Source: Chitinophagales bacterium (GTDB lineage Bacteria > Bacteroidota > Bacteroidia > Chitinophagales > Chitinophagaceae). Taken from it: a stretch of DNA of 64,000 nucleotides. The stretch's first letter is position 1, and every line of letters starts with the position of its first letter. The translations under genes and the position numbers were made by a program. This document shows, piece by piece, positions 7,823 through 20,400 of the stretch. The notes beneath the pieces were generated by a model. The model did not search any database, was not told the DNA's origin, and saw nothing but the letters and a program-made list of their open reading frames with translations. The stretch covers positions 1-64,000 of the forward strand of contig JAFLBL010000005.1 in the NCBI GenBank assembly GCA_017303855.1. The letters run 5' to 3'.

Positions 7823-8098
7823 CTACCCTTCTTCCATTTCCAGCTTTGCCAGAATTTTCGCATGGAGCTTAGCCGACTCTTCGGAAAGATGCCCGGGATC
7901 AATGTCGAGCTGGGGAATCAGGTCAACGAGGGTATTGATCCGGCCTTCAATCTGGAGGAACTTATTCAATACCACCACTTTTTTCTGCTCAAGAATACAG
8001 TAGCCGCTCTGAAAAGTGCCCCTTTCATACCGCAGCACATACCCTGCCTGCTCCGGAATCGCCTCTAACTTATCAAGTGTGGACTGTGTAAATTTCAT
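7823..8098 (-). CDS. Conserved hypothetical protein, 91 aa
   Basis: A small acidic cytoplasmic protein: MKFTQSTLDKLEAIPEQAGY, then a short beta stretch (VLRYERGTFQSGYCIL, KKVVVLNKFL), then a helix rich in Glu and Lys ending LAKLEMEEG. It resembles small uncharacterised Bacteroidota proteins found near housekeeping genes. There are no motifs for catalysis. It lies upstream of the MBL hydrolase on the same strand, about 170 bp apart, with repeats between. Function unknown. Confidence 0.7.
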   Translation of the reverse strand: MKFTQSTLDKLEAIPEQAGYVLRYERGTFQSGYCILEQKKVVVLNKFLQIEGRINTLVDLIPQLDIDPGHLSEESAKLHAKILAKLEMEEG

Positions 8099-8159
8099 AC
8101 TGCAAATTTAACCCGGTACGGGGGTGAACAAAGAAGGACTTATCAAATATTATCCACAG

Positions 8160-8326
8160 GGAGTTGAGGGTTTAGGGTTTTGTTGTTGAGATGTTTAGTT
8201 GTTGAGGTGTTTAGTTGTTGAGAAAGCTGGTTAGAAGTGGCTGTTGACTACTAACTACCGACTACTAACTCCCGACTAGTCAAAAGGGGCTGTTGACTCC
8301 CGACTCCCGACTACTAACTACTAACT
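8160..8326. repeat. Intergenic simple repeats: 16-bp GTTGAG/GTTTAGTT units and heptads
   Basis: Positions 8180-8225 hold 16-bp repeats of GTTGAGRTGTTTAGTT. Positions 8245-8278 and 8295-8326 hold 7-bp tracts of CTACTAA/CTCCCGA type running into the stop of porX. No gene is seen between 8099 and 8320. Confidence 0.75.
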
Positions 8327-9883
8327 GATTTTACTTTCCATCTTTATCACTGGTACAATCATTTCCTCCAGGCTTACCCCGCCATGCTGAAAGGTATTGC
8401 GGTAATAATTCACATAATAATTGTAGTTGTTGGGGTAGCAGAGAAAGCTGTCTTCCCTGGCGAAAATAAAGGAGGAATTGATCGTGGGAGACGGCAGCCC
8501 CGCTTCTCTCGGCTCGCGGAAGGCCAGCACTTCTTTGGGTTCATAGTTCAGGTTACGCCCGTGTTTGTAGCGGAGATTGGTAGTGGTTTGTTTATCGCCA
8601 ACCACTTTATAGGGCGTTTTCACCCGTACACTGCCATGATCGGTACCCAATACAATCCTTATTTTTTTATCCGCGATCTTCTTCAGGGCCTGGTGCAGCG
8701 GCGAATGTTCAAACCAGCTGCTGGTGATACTGCGGTAACTGATTTCATCACCCGCCAGCTCTTTCAATACTTCCATTTCCGTACGGGCATGACTGAGCAT
8801 GTCCACAAAATTATAGACAATCACATTGAGGTCATTCCCCAGCAAATTGTGAACGTTATTCAGTAAATCGAGCCCGGCCTGGTTATTCACCACCTTGGTA
8901 TAGGAAACCTTCAGCTCCCCCTTACCCATCCGTTTCAGCTGGGCACGGAGAAACTCTTCCTCATGCAGATTTTTTCCTCCTTCCTCATCATCATTTTTCC
9001 ATTGTACGGGAAAAGTCTTTTCAATATCTGCCGGCAACATACCCGCGAAAATGGCATTACGGGCGTATTGTGTGGCGGTAGGAAGGATACTGTAAAAACT
9101 GTCTTCTTCAAGTATCCGGAAGCTCTCGGCAAAAATCGGCTGAATCGTTTTCCACTGATCAAACCGCAGGTTATCAATCAGCACAAAGAACAAGGGTGTT
9201 CCTTTTTCCAAATGCGGCAGCACTTTATACTGCATCAGGTTATGACTCATCACCGGACCCGCCTTACTTTTAGGCGAAACCCAGCTGAGATAATTCCGCG
9301 AGACAAATTTGAAGAACTCGGTATTGGCTTCATCCTTCTGGCTCTGCAGAATTTCCTGCATTTCCGGGCTGCCGCTCTTCTGCATTTCCAGTTCCCAGTA
9401 AATAAGTTTTTTATAAATATCCATCCACTCATTGTAATCCGGATTGCTGTTCAGCGCGGTAAATAAATGACGGAACTGCTGCTGATAGGCCGAGGTTGTT
9501 TTCTCCGCCACCAGCCGCCGGTTATCGAGTATTTTCTTCAGACTCAGCCAGACCTGGTTGGGATTTACCGGCTTGATCAGGTAATCGCTGATTTGTGAAC
9601 CGATGGCATCATCCATCAGGTTCTCCGTTTCATTTTTGGTAATCAGCACCACCGGCAATGATTGTTTCAATTCCTTAATCTTGGCCAGTGTTTCAAGTCC
9701 GGTAATACCGGGCATACTTTCATCAATCAGCACCACATCCACATGATTGTCCTTTACATAATCAATCGCGTCAAATCCATTGGTAAATGTCTGTACTTCG
9801 TACCCTTTATTCTCCAGAAAAAGCTTCTGCGATTGCAGGCTTTCAATTTCATCGTCCACCCAGATAATGTTTGCGATTGCCAT
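8321..9883 (-). CDS. porX: PorX: response regulator with PglZ phosphatase-like domain (T9SS regulator)
   Basis: A 520-aa two-domain protein. The receiver domain is residues 4-120, with the acidic pair D10-D11, phospho-acceptor Asp54 in VLIDESMPG, and the Lys in LIKPVN. A helical linker leads to a PglZ/alkaline-phosphatase-like domain from about residue 220, with FVLIDNLRFDQWK, LPTATQYARN and the metal-type motif GTDHGSVRV. This layout is that of PorX, partner of PorY, which controls type IX secretion genes and acts on nucleotide or phosphodiester substrates in characterised Bacteroidota. It fits the T9SS-tailed protease at 17498-22915. No histidine kinase adjoins it, as is usual for PorXY. 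Confidence 0.93.
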   Translation of the reverse strand: MAIANIIWVDDEIESLQSQKLFLENKGYEVQTFTNGFDAIDYVKDNHVDVVLIDESMPGITGLETLAKIKELKQSLPVVLITKNETENLMDDAIGSQISDYLIKPVNPNQVWLSLKKILDNRRLVAEKTTSAYQQQFRHLFTALNSNPDYNEWMDIYKKLIYWELEMQKSGSPEMQEILQSQKDEANTEFFKFVSRNYLSWVSPKSKAGPVMSHNLMQYKVLPHLEKGTPLFFVLIDNLRFDQWKTIQPIFAESFRILEEDSFYSILPTATQYARNAIFAGMLPADIEKTFPVQWKNDDEEGGKNLHEEEFLRAQLKRMGKGELKVSYTKVVNNQAGLDLLNNVHNLLGNDLNVIVYNFVDMLSHARTEMEVLKELAGDEISYRSITSSWFEHSPLHQALKKIADKKIRIVLGTDHGSVRVKTPYKVVGDKQTTTNLRYKHGRNLNYEPKEVLAFREPREAGLPSPTINSSFIFAREDSFLCYPNNYNYYVNYYRNTFQHGGVSLEEMIVPVIKMESKIS

Positions 9884-9955
9884 TCCTTTTGATTTTTTTA
9901 AGTAATCTTTAAAGCCGGTCTCCCGTCAAATTTAGCTTTTTAACCCCAGTGGTTG

Positions 9956-9963
9956 TACTTTTG
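9956..9963 (+). promoter_or_regulatory. TAnnTTTG -7 box (TACTTTTG) upstream of HD hydrolase gene
   Basis: It matches the Bacteroidota -7 consensus and ends 38 bp before the ATG at 10002. No good -33 TTTG box is seen. A GCCCGCTACGGGC mini-palindrome lies between the box and the ATG. Confidence 0.55.
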
Positions 9964-10001
9964 CCGCCTGCCCGCTACGGGCCTTTAACAAAACAGCAAC
10001 A

Positions 10002-11219
10002 ATGCCCTCTGTACGCAAAATCATCAACGACCCTGTCTATGGTTTTATTACCATTGATGACGCGTTGATTCTGGAGATCATTTCCCACCCGGTGTACCAG
10101 CGCCTCCGTAATATACACCAGATGGCTTTTGCACACCTGGTTTATCCGGGAGCCGTTCACTCGCGGCTGCATCACTCACTGGGCGCCTACCACTTAATGT
10201 GTATGGCCCTGCACGAGCTGAAAAGCAAGGGCATTGACATTACTGCGGCAGAAGAGCTGGGCGCCAAAGCGGCCATCCTGCTGCACGATGCCGGTCATGG
10301 TCCTTTTTCTCATGCCCTGGAAAACGAACTGATTAAGGATGTACACCATGAAACCATTTCCCTGCTGCTGATGCAACTGCTGAACCGGGAACTGGGTGGT
10401 AAACTGGATACCGCCATTGCCATATTCACGAATCAACACCCGAAAAAATTTCTGCACCAGCTGGTCTCCGGACAGCTGGATGTGGACCGGATGGACTACC
10501 TGAACCGGGACAGTTTTTTTACCGGGGTAGCCGAGGGAGTGATCGGGTATGACCGCATCATAAAAATGCTGACCGTAAAAGACGGCGAGCTGATGGTGGA
10601 AGAAAAAGCCATTTATTCCATTGAAAAATTCCTGGTCAGCCGACGCCTGATGTACTGGCAGGTATACCTGCACAAAACTGTTGTAAGCGCGGAAAAAATG
10701 CTGGTGAAAATATTCCAACGGGCCAAGGAACTGATTGCAGACGGCATACCCGTTTCTACGGCTTCAACCGATCTGGATTTCTTTTTACAAAACAACCGTC
10801 CGGATATGCCACTGGCGGAGCACCTGGATAAATTCATACGCCTGGATGATCATGATATCATGGCCACCATCAAACAATGGTGCCGGCATACCGATAAGAT
10901 ATTATCCCGGTTGTGTACTTTACTGGTGGAACGGAAACTGCTGAAGGTAAAACTGCAGGCGGCCCCGATTGATCCGGCCTTTCTGGAGGAACGCAGAAAA
11001 GAGGCACAGGAAAAACTGGGTCTTAATGCTGCGGAAACCGCTTATTTCGTTTTTACCGGCGAAGCCAGTAATACCACGTATAATCCGGGTGACGAACGCA
11101 TTCAGATCTTATTCAAGGACGGCAGTACCAAAGATATTTCCAATGTGGACAATGCCCTGATCCAGCAAAGCCTGAGTGACACTGTGAAAAAACAGTACAT
11201 TTGTTTCTTGAAAAGTTGA
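10002..11219 (+). CDS. HD-domain phosphohydrolase (YwfO/SamHD1-like)
   Basis: A 405-aa HD-superfamily hydrolase. Metal ligands are His in HSRLHHSLGAYHLM, the HD pair in LLHDAGHGPFSHALE, and Asp in QLDVDRMDYLNRD. This pattern is shared by dGTPase-like and SamHD1-like proteins of bacteria. Relatives hydrolyse nucleoside triphosphates or nucleotides; the substrate here is not determinable. It precedes lpxD by about 160 bp, an arrangement that may be co-transcribed. Its TGA stop falls inside the start of an octamer repeat. Confidence 0.88.
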   Translation: MPSVRKIINDPVYGFITIDDALILEIISHPVYQRLRNIHQMAFAHLVYPGAVHSRLHHSLGAYHLMCMALHELKSKGIDITAAEELGAKAAILLHDAGHGPFSHALENELIKDVHHETISLLLMQLLNRELGGKLDTAIAIFTNQHPKKFLHQLVSGQLDVDRMDYLNRDSFFTGVAEGVIGYDRIIKMLTVKDGELMVEEKAIYSIEKFLVSRRLMYWQVYLHKTVVSAEKMLVKIFQRAKELIADGIPVSTASTDLDFFLQNNRPDMPLAEHLDKFIRLDDHDIMATIKQWCRHTDKILSRLCTLLVERKLLKVKLQAAPIDPAFLEERRKEAQEKLGLNAAETAYFVFTGEASNTTYNPGDERIQILFKDGSTKDISNVDNALIQQSLSDTVKKQYICFLKS

Positions 11220-11290
11220 AAGGTTGAAAGGTTGAAAGGTTGAAAGGTTGAAAGGTTGAAAGGTTGAAAGGTTGAGGGGTTGAGTTGTTG
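11215..11290. repeat. Octamer tandem repeat (GTTGAAAG)n
   Basis: Seven exact 8-bp units at 11215-11270, followed by degenerate GTTGAGGG/GTTGAGTT units to about 11290. The array begins inside the HD gene: the stop TGA at 11217-11219 is part of the first unit, so slippage here could alter only untranslated sequence. Its origin by replication slippage is likely. Confidence 0.85.
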
Positions 11291-11331
11291 AGTTGTTGAG
11301 AGGAGATCCCCGCACTTTAATCATCTTCCCC

Positions 11332-11376
11332 TTACTCATTATTCATTACTCATTACTCATTTTCATTACTCATTAT
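11332..11376. repeat. Heptanucleotide tandem repeat (ACTCATT units) before lpxD
   Basis: About six 7-bp units, one shortened to 6, ending 2 bp before the lpxD ATG. They therefore occupy the 5' untranslated leader where a ribosome would load. Minus-strand units read GAGTAAT or GAATAAT, again the GAGTNRN family. Confidence 0.8.
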
Positions 11377-11377
11377 T

Positions 11378-12427
11378 ATGCAATTTCCTGCTGCGCAAAT
11401 CGCCCTCCTGGTAAATGGTAAAATTGAAGGAGACGGGACTGTAACTGTTGATTCATTTGGTAAAATTGAAGAAGCCGGGGAAGGGCAGCTTAGTTTTTTT
11501 GCCAATCCCAAATACGAGGAATATTTATACAGCACCAAAGCGTCAGTGATCATCATCAGTGAAGGCTTTGAACTGAAGCACCCGGTAAAGGCCACGCTGA
11601 TACGGGTACCGGATGCGTATTCCGCCTTTGCGACCTTGCTGAGCAAGTACCAGGAAATAAAACAACAGTCACTGGCCGGTATACAGCAGCCGGTGTATAT
11701 TGCACCAACCGCCAGCTATGGGGAGCAGGTATTTATCGGTGCTTTTGCTTACCTGGGCGGACAGGTAAAAGTGGGCAATCAGACCAAGATTTATCCCAAT
11801 GTTTACCTGGGCGACAATGTGGTGGTTGGCGACAATTGCGTACTGCATCCCGGGGTAAAGATTTATAATGATTGTGTCATCGGCAATAATGTGATTATAC
11901 ACGGCGGCACCATCATCGGCAGCGATGGATTTGGTTTTGCCCCACAGGCCGATGGCAGTTTTAAAAAGGTACCGCAGATCGGAAATGTTGTGGTGGAAGA
12001 CAATGTGGAGATCGGCTCCAATACCACCATTGACCGTGCTACCATTGGTTCCACGATTATTAAAAGCGGGGCAAAACTCGATAACCTGATCCAGGTGGCG
12101 CATAATGTGGAGATTGGTCACAGTACTGTTATTGCAGCACAGGCCGGTATCAGTGGAAGTACCAAAATCGGGAATGGGGTAATGATCGGCGGACAGGCTG
12201 GTATCGTAGGGCATATTCACCTGGGTGATGGTGCCAAAGTAAATGCCCAGAGCGGGGTAAGCAAATCCATTGATCCCGGTAAAGCGGTGACGGGTTCACC
12301 GGCTTATGATTATACCGCCGCACTCCGCAGCCAGGCCGTCAGCCGAAAACTGCCCGACCTGGAGAAAAAAATCAAGGAACTGGAAGCCCTGGTAAAACAA
12401 CTGATGACGGAAAAAACAAGTTCCTGA
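11378..12427 (+). CDS. lpxD: LpxD, UDP-3-O-acylglucosamine N-acyltransferase
   Basis: A 349-aa enzyme of lipid A synthesis that adds a 3-hydroxyacyl chain from ACP to the 2-amino group of UDP-3-O-acylglucosamine. The N-terminal uridine-binding domain is residues 1-100. A left-handed beta-helix of hexapeptide repeats fills residues 105-310 (IYPNVYLGDN, VIIHGGTIIGSDGFGF). The catalytic His is in LIQVAHNVEIGHSTV. A C-terminal helix is Lys/Glu-rich. Length is normal. It is placed near lpxC-fabZ, as is common in Bacteroidota. Confidence 0.97.
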   Translation: MQFPAAQIALLVNGKIEGDGTVTVDSFGKIEEAGEGQLSFFANPKYEEYLYSTKASVIIISEGFELKHPVKATLIRVPDAYSAFATLLSKYQEIKQQSLAGIQQPVYIAPTASYGEQVFIGAFAYLGGQVKVGNQTKIYPNVYLGDNVVVGDNCVLHPGVKIYNDCVIGNNVIIHGGTIIGSDGFGFAPQADGSFKKVPQIGNVVVEDNVEIGSNTTIDRATIGSTIIKSGAKLDNLIQVAHNVEIGHSTVIAAQAGISGSTKIGNGVMIGGQAGIVGHIHLGDGAKVNAQSGVSKSIDPGKAVTGSPAYDYTAALRSQAVSRKLPDLEKKIKELEALVKQLMTEKTSS

Positions 12428-12468
12428 GTATCCATCTTTACCGTCCGGTTTATCCGTAAATTGCCAGC

Positions 12469-13323
12469 ATGAAAAAATTGCTGCTGCTCCTCCTGTTGCC
12501 GTTTATGGCCATGGCCGTACTGGCCCAATCAAAACCCGCTTATGTTATTTACAATAAGAAGGGGAAGAAAGTATCGTATAAGAAAATGCTGAAATCTCTT
12601 TCGCAAAAAGACATCGTGCTTTTTGGCGAGTACCACAACAACGCGATAGCCCACTGGTTGCAACTGGAGCTCACGAAAGACTGTGATCAGACCCGTGATC
12701 TTGTACTGGGTGCGGAAATGTTTGAGCAGGACAACCAGCCGCAACTCGATCAGTATCTGCAGGGAAAGATAAATGCCAGACAGTTTGATTCACTGGCCCG
12801 GCTCTGGAAAAATTATAAAACCGATTATGCCCCGCTGGTGGATTATGCAAAGGAGAACAAGATTGCGTTTGCCGCCACGAATATTCCCCGGCGCTATGCA
12901 TCACTGGTAGCCAAAGGCGGATTTGCCACGCTGGATACGTTGCCGGCTCTCGCCAAAACCTGGATGGCTCCCCTGCCCATGGCCTATGATGCGGAGTTGC
13001 CCGGGTATAAAAAAATGATCGAAATGATGGGCGGCCATGGCGGTGAAAACCTGCCCAAAGCGCAGGCCAGCAAGGATGCAACGATGGCGTATTTTATTCT
13101 TAAATACTACAAACCCGGCAGCCTGTTTATTCACTATAACGGTTCCTACCACTCCGATAATTTTGAAGGCATCGGCTGGTACCTGAAAAAAGACAAGCCG
13201 GATTTAAGTATCGGTACAATTACCACCGTATCACAGAAAAACGTACATGCGTTACTCACGGAAAACAAGGGCAAAGCCGATTTCACCATTTGTGTGGATG
13301 AGGATATGACGAATACTTACTGA
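12469..13323 (+). CDS. ChaN-like haem-binding lipoprotein-family protein (DUF399)
   Basis: A 284-aa exported protein. A signal peptide (Leu-rich, about residues 1-20, ending LAQ) is followed by VLFGEYHNNAIAHWLQ and LGAEMFEQDNQPQLDQYL, both characteristic of the ChaN/haem-bd_ChaN family, then HYNGSYHSDNFEGIGWYL near the end. Family members bind haem in pairs at the cell surface or periplasm; others resemble TraB/ChaN hydrolases. No lipobox Cys is seen, so it is likely periplasmic. It lies between lpxD and lpxC-fabZ, but no functional link is known. Confidence 0.82.
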   Translation: MKKLLLLLLLPFMAMAVLAQSKPAYVIYNKKGKKVSYKKMLKSLSQKDIVLFGEYHNNAIAHWLQLELTKDCDQTRDLVLGAEMFEQDNQPQLDQYLQGKINARQFDSLARLWKNYKTDYAPLVDYAKENKIAFAATNIPRRYASLVAKGGFATLDTLPALAKTWMAPLPMAYDAELPGYKKMIEMMGGHGGENLPKAQASKDATMAYFILKYYKPGSLFIHYNGSYHSDNFEGIGWYLKKDKPDLSIGTITTVSQKNVHALLTENKGKADFTICVDEDMTNTY

Positions 13324-13360
13324 GCCTTGATTCCCGGTAGGGTGTTCCTTTCAATAATCT

Positions 13361-13368
13361 TATCTTTG
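13361..13368 (+). promoter_or_regulatory. TATCTTTG -7 box upstream of lpxC-fabZ
   Basis: An exact TAnnTTTG match ending 20 bp before the ATG at 13389. It implies that lpxC-fabZ has its own promoter apart from the genes upstream. Confidence 0.65.
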
Positions 13369-13388
13369 CCGCGCTTAATCAATATCGC

Positions 13389-16956
<3,568 letters not shown>

Positions 16957-17022
16957 TGAGGGATTTCCCTTATTTTAACAAATCAGGGGATAAATATATA
17001 AATCATTATTTTTGAATTACTT

Positions 17023-17052
17023 AGCCCGGATTTTTCCGGGCTTTTCTTTTGC
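17023..17052 (+). terminator. Intrinsic terminator after gyrB
   Basis: Stem AGCCCGG / CCGGGCT with a short T-rich loop, then TTTTCTTTT. Confidence 0.85.
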
Positions 17053-17128
17053 TGGTGCCAAATTGACTCCCCCCATCCCCCCCGGATTGCTTATTTTCAC
17101 CCTTTACTAAACACAAAACAGAAGAACC

Positions 17129-17332
17129 ATGTCAGATGTAAAAATCACCGCCTACAACGTTAAAACCAAAGAGAAAGGTGTGGAAATGAAAGATGCCGTT
17201 ATTACTAAAACCGCCAAAGGCGCCTATATGGCCCAGGGTAATGATGGTAAAGGAAATAAACTGACCACCCTGATGGGCGAAGCCAAAGCGCTGGAAGCTA
17301 TCAAAGCCGGCGTGGCGAAGCAGGGATGGTAA
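17129..17332 (+). CDS. Small conserved hypothetical protein, 67 aa
   Basis: It begins MSDVKITAYNVKTKEKG and is basic, rich in Lys, Ala and Gly. It alternates short strands (DAVITKTAKGAYMAQGND) and ends in a helix (EAKALEAIKAGVAKQGW). It is bounded by terminators on both sides, so it forms its own transcription unit. Coding quality looks real: the composition is normal and the frame has no competing ORF. I do not recognise a family; it may be a nucleic-acid-associated protein by composition only. Confidence 0.7.
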   Translation: MSDVKITAYNVKTKEKGVEMKDAVITKTAKGAYMAQGNDGKGNKLTTLMGEAKALEAIKAGVAKQGW

Positions 17333-17385
17333 GGAAATAATGACTAATCAGTAATGAGTACGACCTGACCGGTGTACATTACAAT

Positions 17386-17417
17386 AAAAAAGCGCCTTGC
17401 TGAAAAGGCGCTTTTTT
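17386..17417. terminator. Bidirectional intrinsic terminator between convergent genes
   Basis: A perfect 13-bp stem (AAAAAAGCGCCTT and its complement) with a 6-base loop. A and T runs on the two sides let it work on both strands, ending the 67-aa gene and the protease gene. Confidence 0.88.
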
Positions 17418-17451
17418 ATTGTATTCCTTCAGAGTTCAACTTCCCTTTCAG

Positions 17452-17497
17452 CCACTCACCACTCACCATTCACCACTCACCATTCACCATTCCACTC
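17452..17497. repeat. Heptanucleotide tandem repeat (CTCACCA/TTCACCA units)
   Basis: Six 7-bp units between the bidirectional terminator and the protease stop codon. It belongs to the GAGTNRN-phased family when read on the minus strand. Confidence 0.85.
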
Positions 17498-20400
17498 TCA
17501 CTGCTTCACCAGCTTAAACACCTGTTTCCCTTCCTTTGTTCCCGCTTCGAGCAGGTAGACGCCGGCTGCATAAGAGGCCGGGGCCAGGTTTATATCCAGC
17601 TTCTGCATATAACCGGTACCCGGATGAGCCGCCGAGTAAACAACCCTACCCTGGCTATCATAAACTTTCAGGAAAACGGAAGTGCCTGTATTTGCCTGAC
17701 AGATCAGGCTGAACTGACCGCCGGAGGGATTCGGGGTTACCACCCAGTTTTGTTCATTGCTGAAGACTAGGGGCCGGATAGCGGAATAACCCGTACTGCC
17801 ATCATTTTCGATTATCCGTAAACGATAGTAGCGGACACCGGATTTGTTATTCTCTTTATCAATAAACCGGTACTGCTGCTCGCCAGTGGCATTACCCTGG
17901 CTCATTACTTCCCCGATTTTTACAAACCGCCCGGCCTGGTAGTCAGCACTGTTTCTGGCCACTTCTATTTCGAACCGGTTAACCCCGGACTCAGCGGCGG
18001 TTACCCATTCTACCAGCACTTCCAGTCCGGCCTGTTTACGCGCGGAGAAACTGACGAGCTGCACCGGCAAAGGCTGACTGCCGGTAAGCCCCCCGTTATT
18101 GAGCCAGAATTCGGAGAAATTATTCACTTTGAATTCAGCATAATACCCTTTATCAAACGGCACTTTAACGGCACGAGACGGGATAATATAGGTCCAGCTG
18201 CCCTGGTTATTATCGGCAATAGTTCCATTCTCAAAATTATTATCCGGATCACTGTATTTGGAAACACCCAGGTCATACGCACTGGCAGGTTTAGAACAAA
18301 CACTGCATCCCGAGGCATTGAGCAGGGTTTCCACTTCACTGTCCGGAAAATAAACCCTTACCAGGATAGAGTCCGTTAATGCAAGAAACGCATTGGCCGG
18401 CTGAATAGTGAAGTTGCGGTTGTGATAATATTGCTCATTGCTCCAGCGGACTGAACCGGTATGAAGATATGCCCGTACGTCGGTAGCGCCCATTTCCTGT
18501 CCGGCCGGATGAACCGAAGCCACCAGTTTACCTCCTTCCAGGAAATTCACCCAGTTATTTGTACCCGTATTAATGGTCTGCGTAACTGGTGCGGCCATGG
18601 TTCCCCCTTCATAAAGACCATAGAGGTTATCGTAAATATGAATATCATCGATAGCGATACCATCCATATTCAGACCGGAGTCTGATTTAAACACAAAACG
18701 GATCCGCAGCCGGCTGTTATTGGTTGCGGGCAATGCGGTTGTCGCCACATGCCAGCGGGTATATCCCTGCTGACTCCAGAGCATATTACCCGCATAGTTT
18801 TTATTGTACCAGTTGGTACCGGCACCGGTACTGCCCAACCTGTTCCATACAGTGCCGTCTTCAGAATACTCCACCCAGGCGGCATCACAGAGAACGGCGC
18901 CGCAGTCTTCTATATCCATGGAGATACTCAGACTCATCGACGGGTTCGTCATGCCTGTAAGGTCGAAACAAGGAGAATATAAATACGAGTATTCATTATC
19001 GTTATAATAACCGGCCCGGTTTGTTTTCCAGGCCTTGCTGCCACTGGCGGCCCGGTTGATTTTCGGAGAAACAGGTGTGCCGTACTCCCAGCTGGAACCG
19101 TTGCCCCCGGTATACCACGAGCCATTATTGATTTCAAAATTCTGCAGGTAGGGGAAACTGGTTACCAGTGGCAGGTTATTGACGATACGGCTGCTGCTGT
19201 CATTGACGGGCACATTGTCGCTAGCCAGCGTGGTATACACCTGTATGGTATGTTCACCCACCGCGGATAAATCAGCCGTGGTGGTAAACGTATACTGCAC
19301 CGATGTATTGGCCGCGATACCGGCAATGATTTCCGTAGCAATGACGGTACCATCCACTTTCAGTACCACCGGAATATTGCTGACCGCGCTGTTGGCGGAA
19401 TTGCGGAGCGTCGCTTTTACCGGCACAGCGGCCGATAAGCCACAGCTCACCACATAGGGTGTATCAATACTCAGCACCTGTATATCATCCACGGCTTTGT
19501 AAATACGGATATCATCCACTGTATAACCGGCGGCCCTGAAATTATCACCCGCCAGGTATTGCCCCCACTGACCCCAACGCAACTGAGTACTGCTGCTGAA
19601 GTTCTGTATATAGGCGGCCAGTGAATCACTTATTTCCAGGCTGCCGGACAATTTATATGTACCATCTGCGGCGGGTTGATTGGCATACAGGTCATAGACT
19701 GGTATCCAGTTATCGGTATCTGTTCCCCGTACCCATACTTTGTTAGCCGCATTAGCTACCTGTCCGTGGTTCTTATAGCGAAAATCGATGCGGATATCAT
19801 CGGTGGCCGCATTAAACGTTGCCAGGTTAAAGGTTCCGGTCAGCGAATCCACATTTCCCGCCAGGGCGTAGCGATCCATATCCAGGGTAAGGGCCTTGCT
19901 TCCCGAATAGGCGATACCGGTATTGACAAATGTTCTTGCCTGTCCGTATGCCGTACTGTTTACAAAATCATACCGGTCACGGCCGGTAAGTCCCCGCTGA
20001 TCATTGATCAGTGTCTGCTCCGCTGCGGATTCAAAATCATCGAGCCAGGGCAGCTGCGCATTTCCAATAGAAGGATTAGTCAGTTGCTTTATCACTGAAC
20101 TAACCGTATCGTTCAATGCAACCGGATCACCGGCCTTTTTCGCATATACCTGGATGGTATAAGTGCCGGTGGCCGACAGATCCGCCGTAGCTGTAAATGT
20201 ATAATCCAGTGCTGCTCCGGCCGCAATATCCGCCGCGGGGGAAGTAATCACTTCATTTACCGGGGCACCGCCATTGATGGTATAACTTACATTGATAGTT
20301 CCGGAAGAGACGACATCGTCCAGGTTTTTAATCCGCACGGTAATGGCCTGTGCTGCCGTAAGTGCGGTGGAGGTAAGAACCCTGCCGGAATTGGCCGGTG

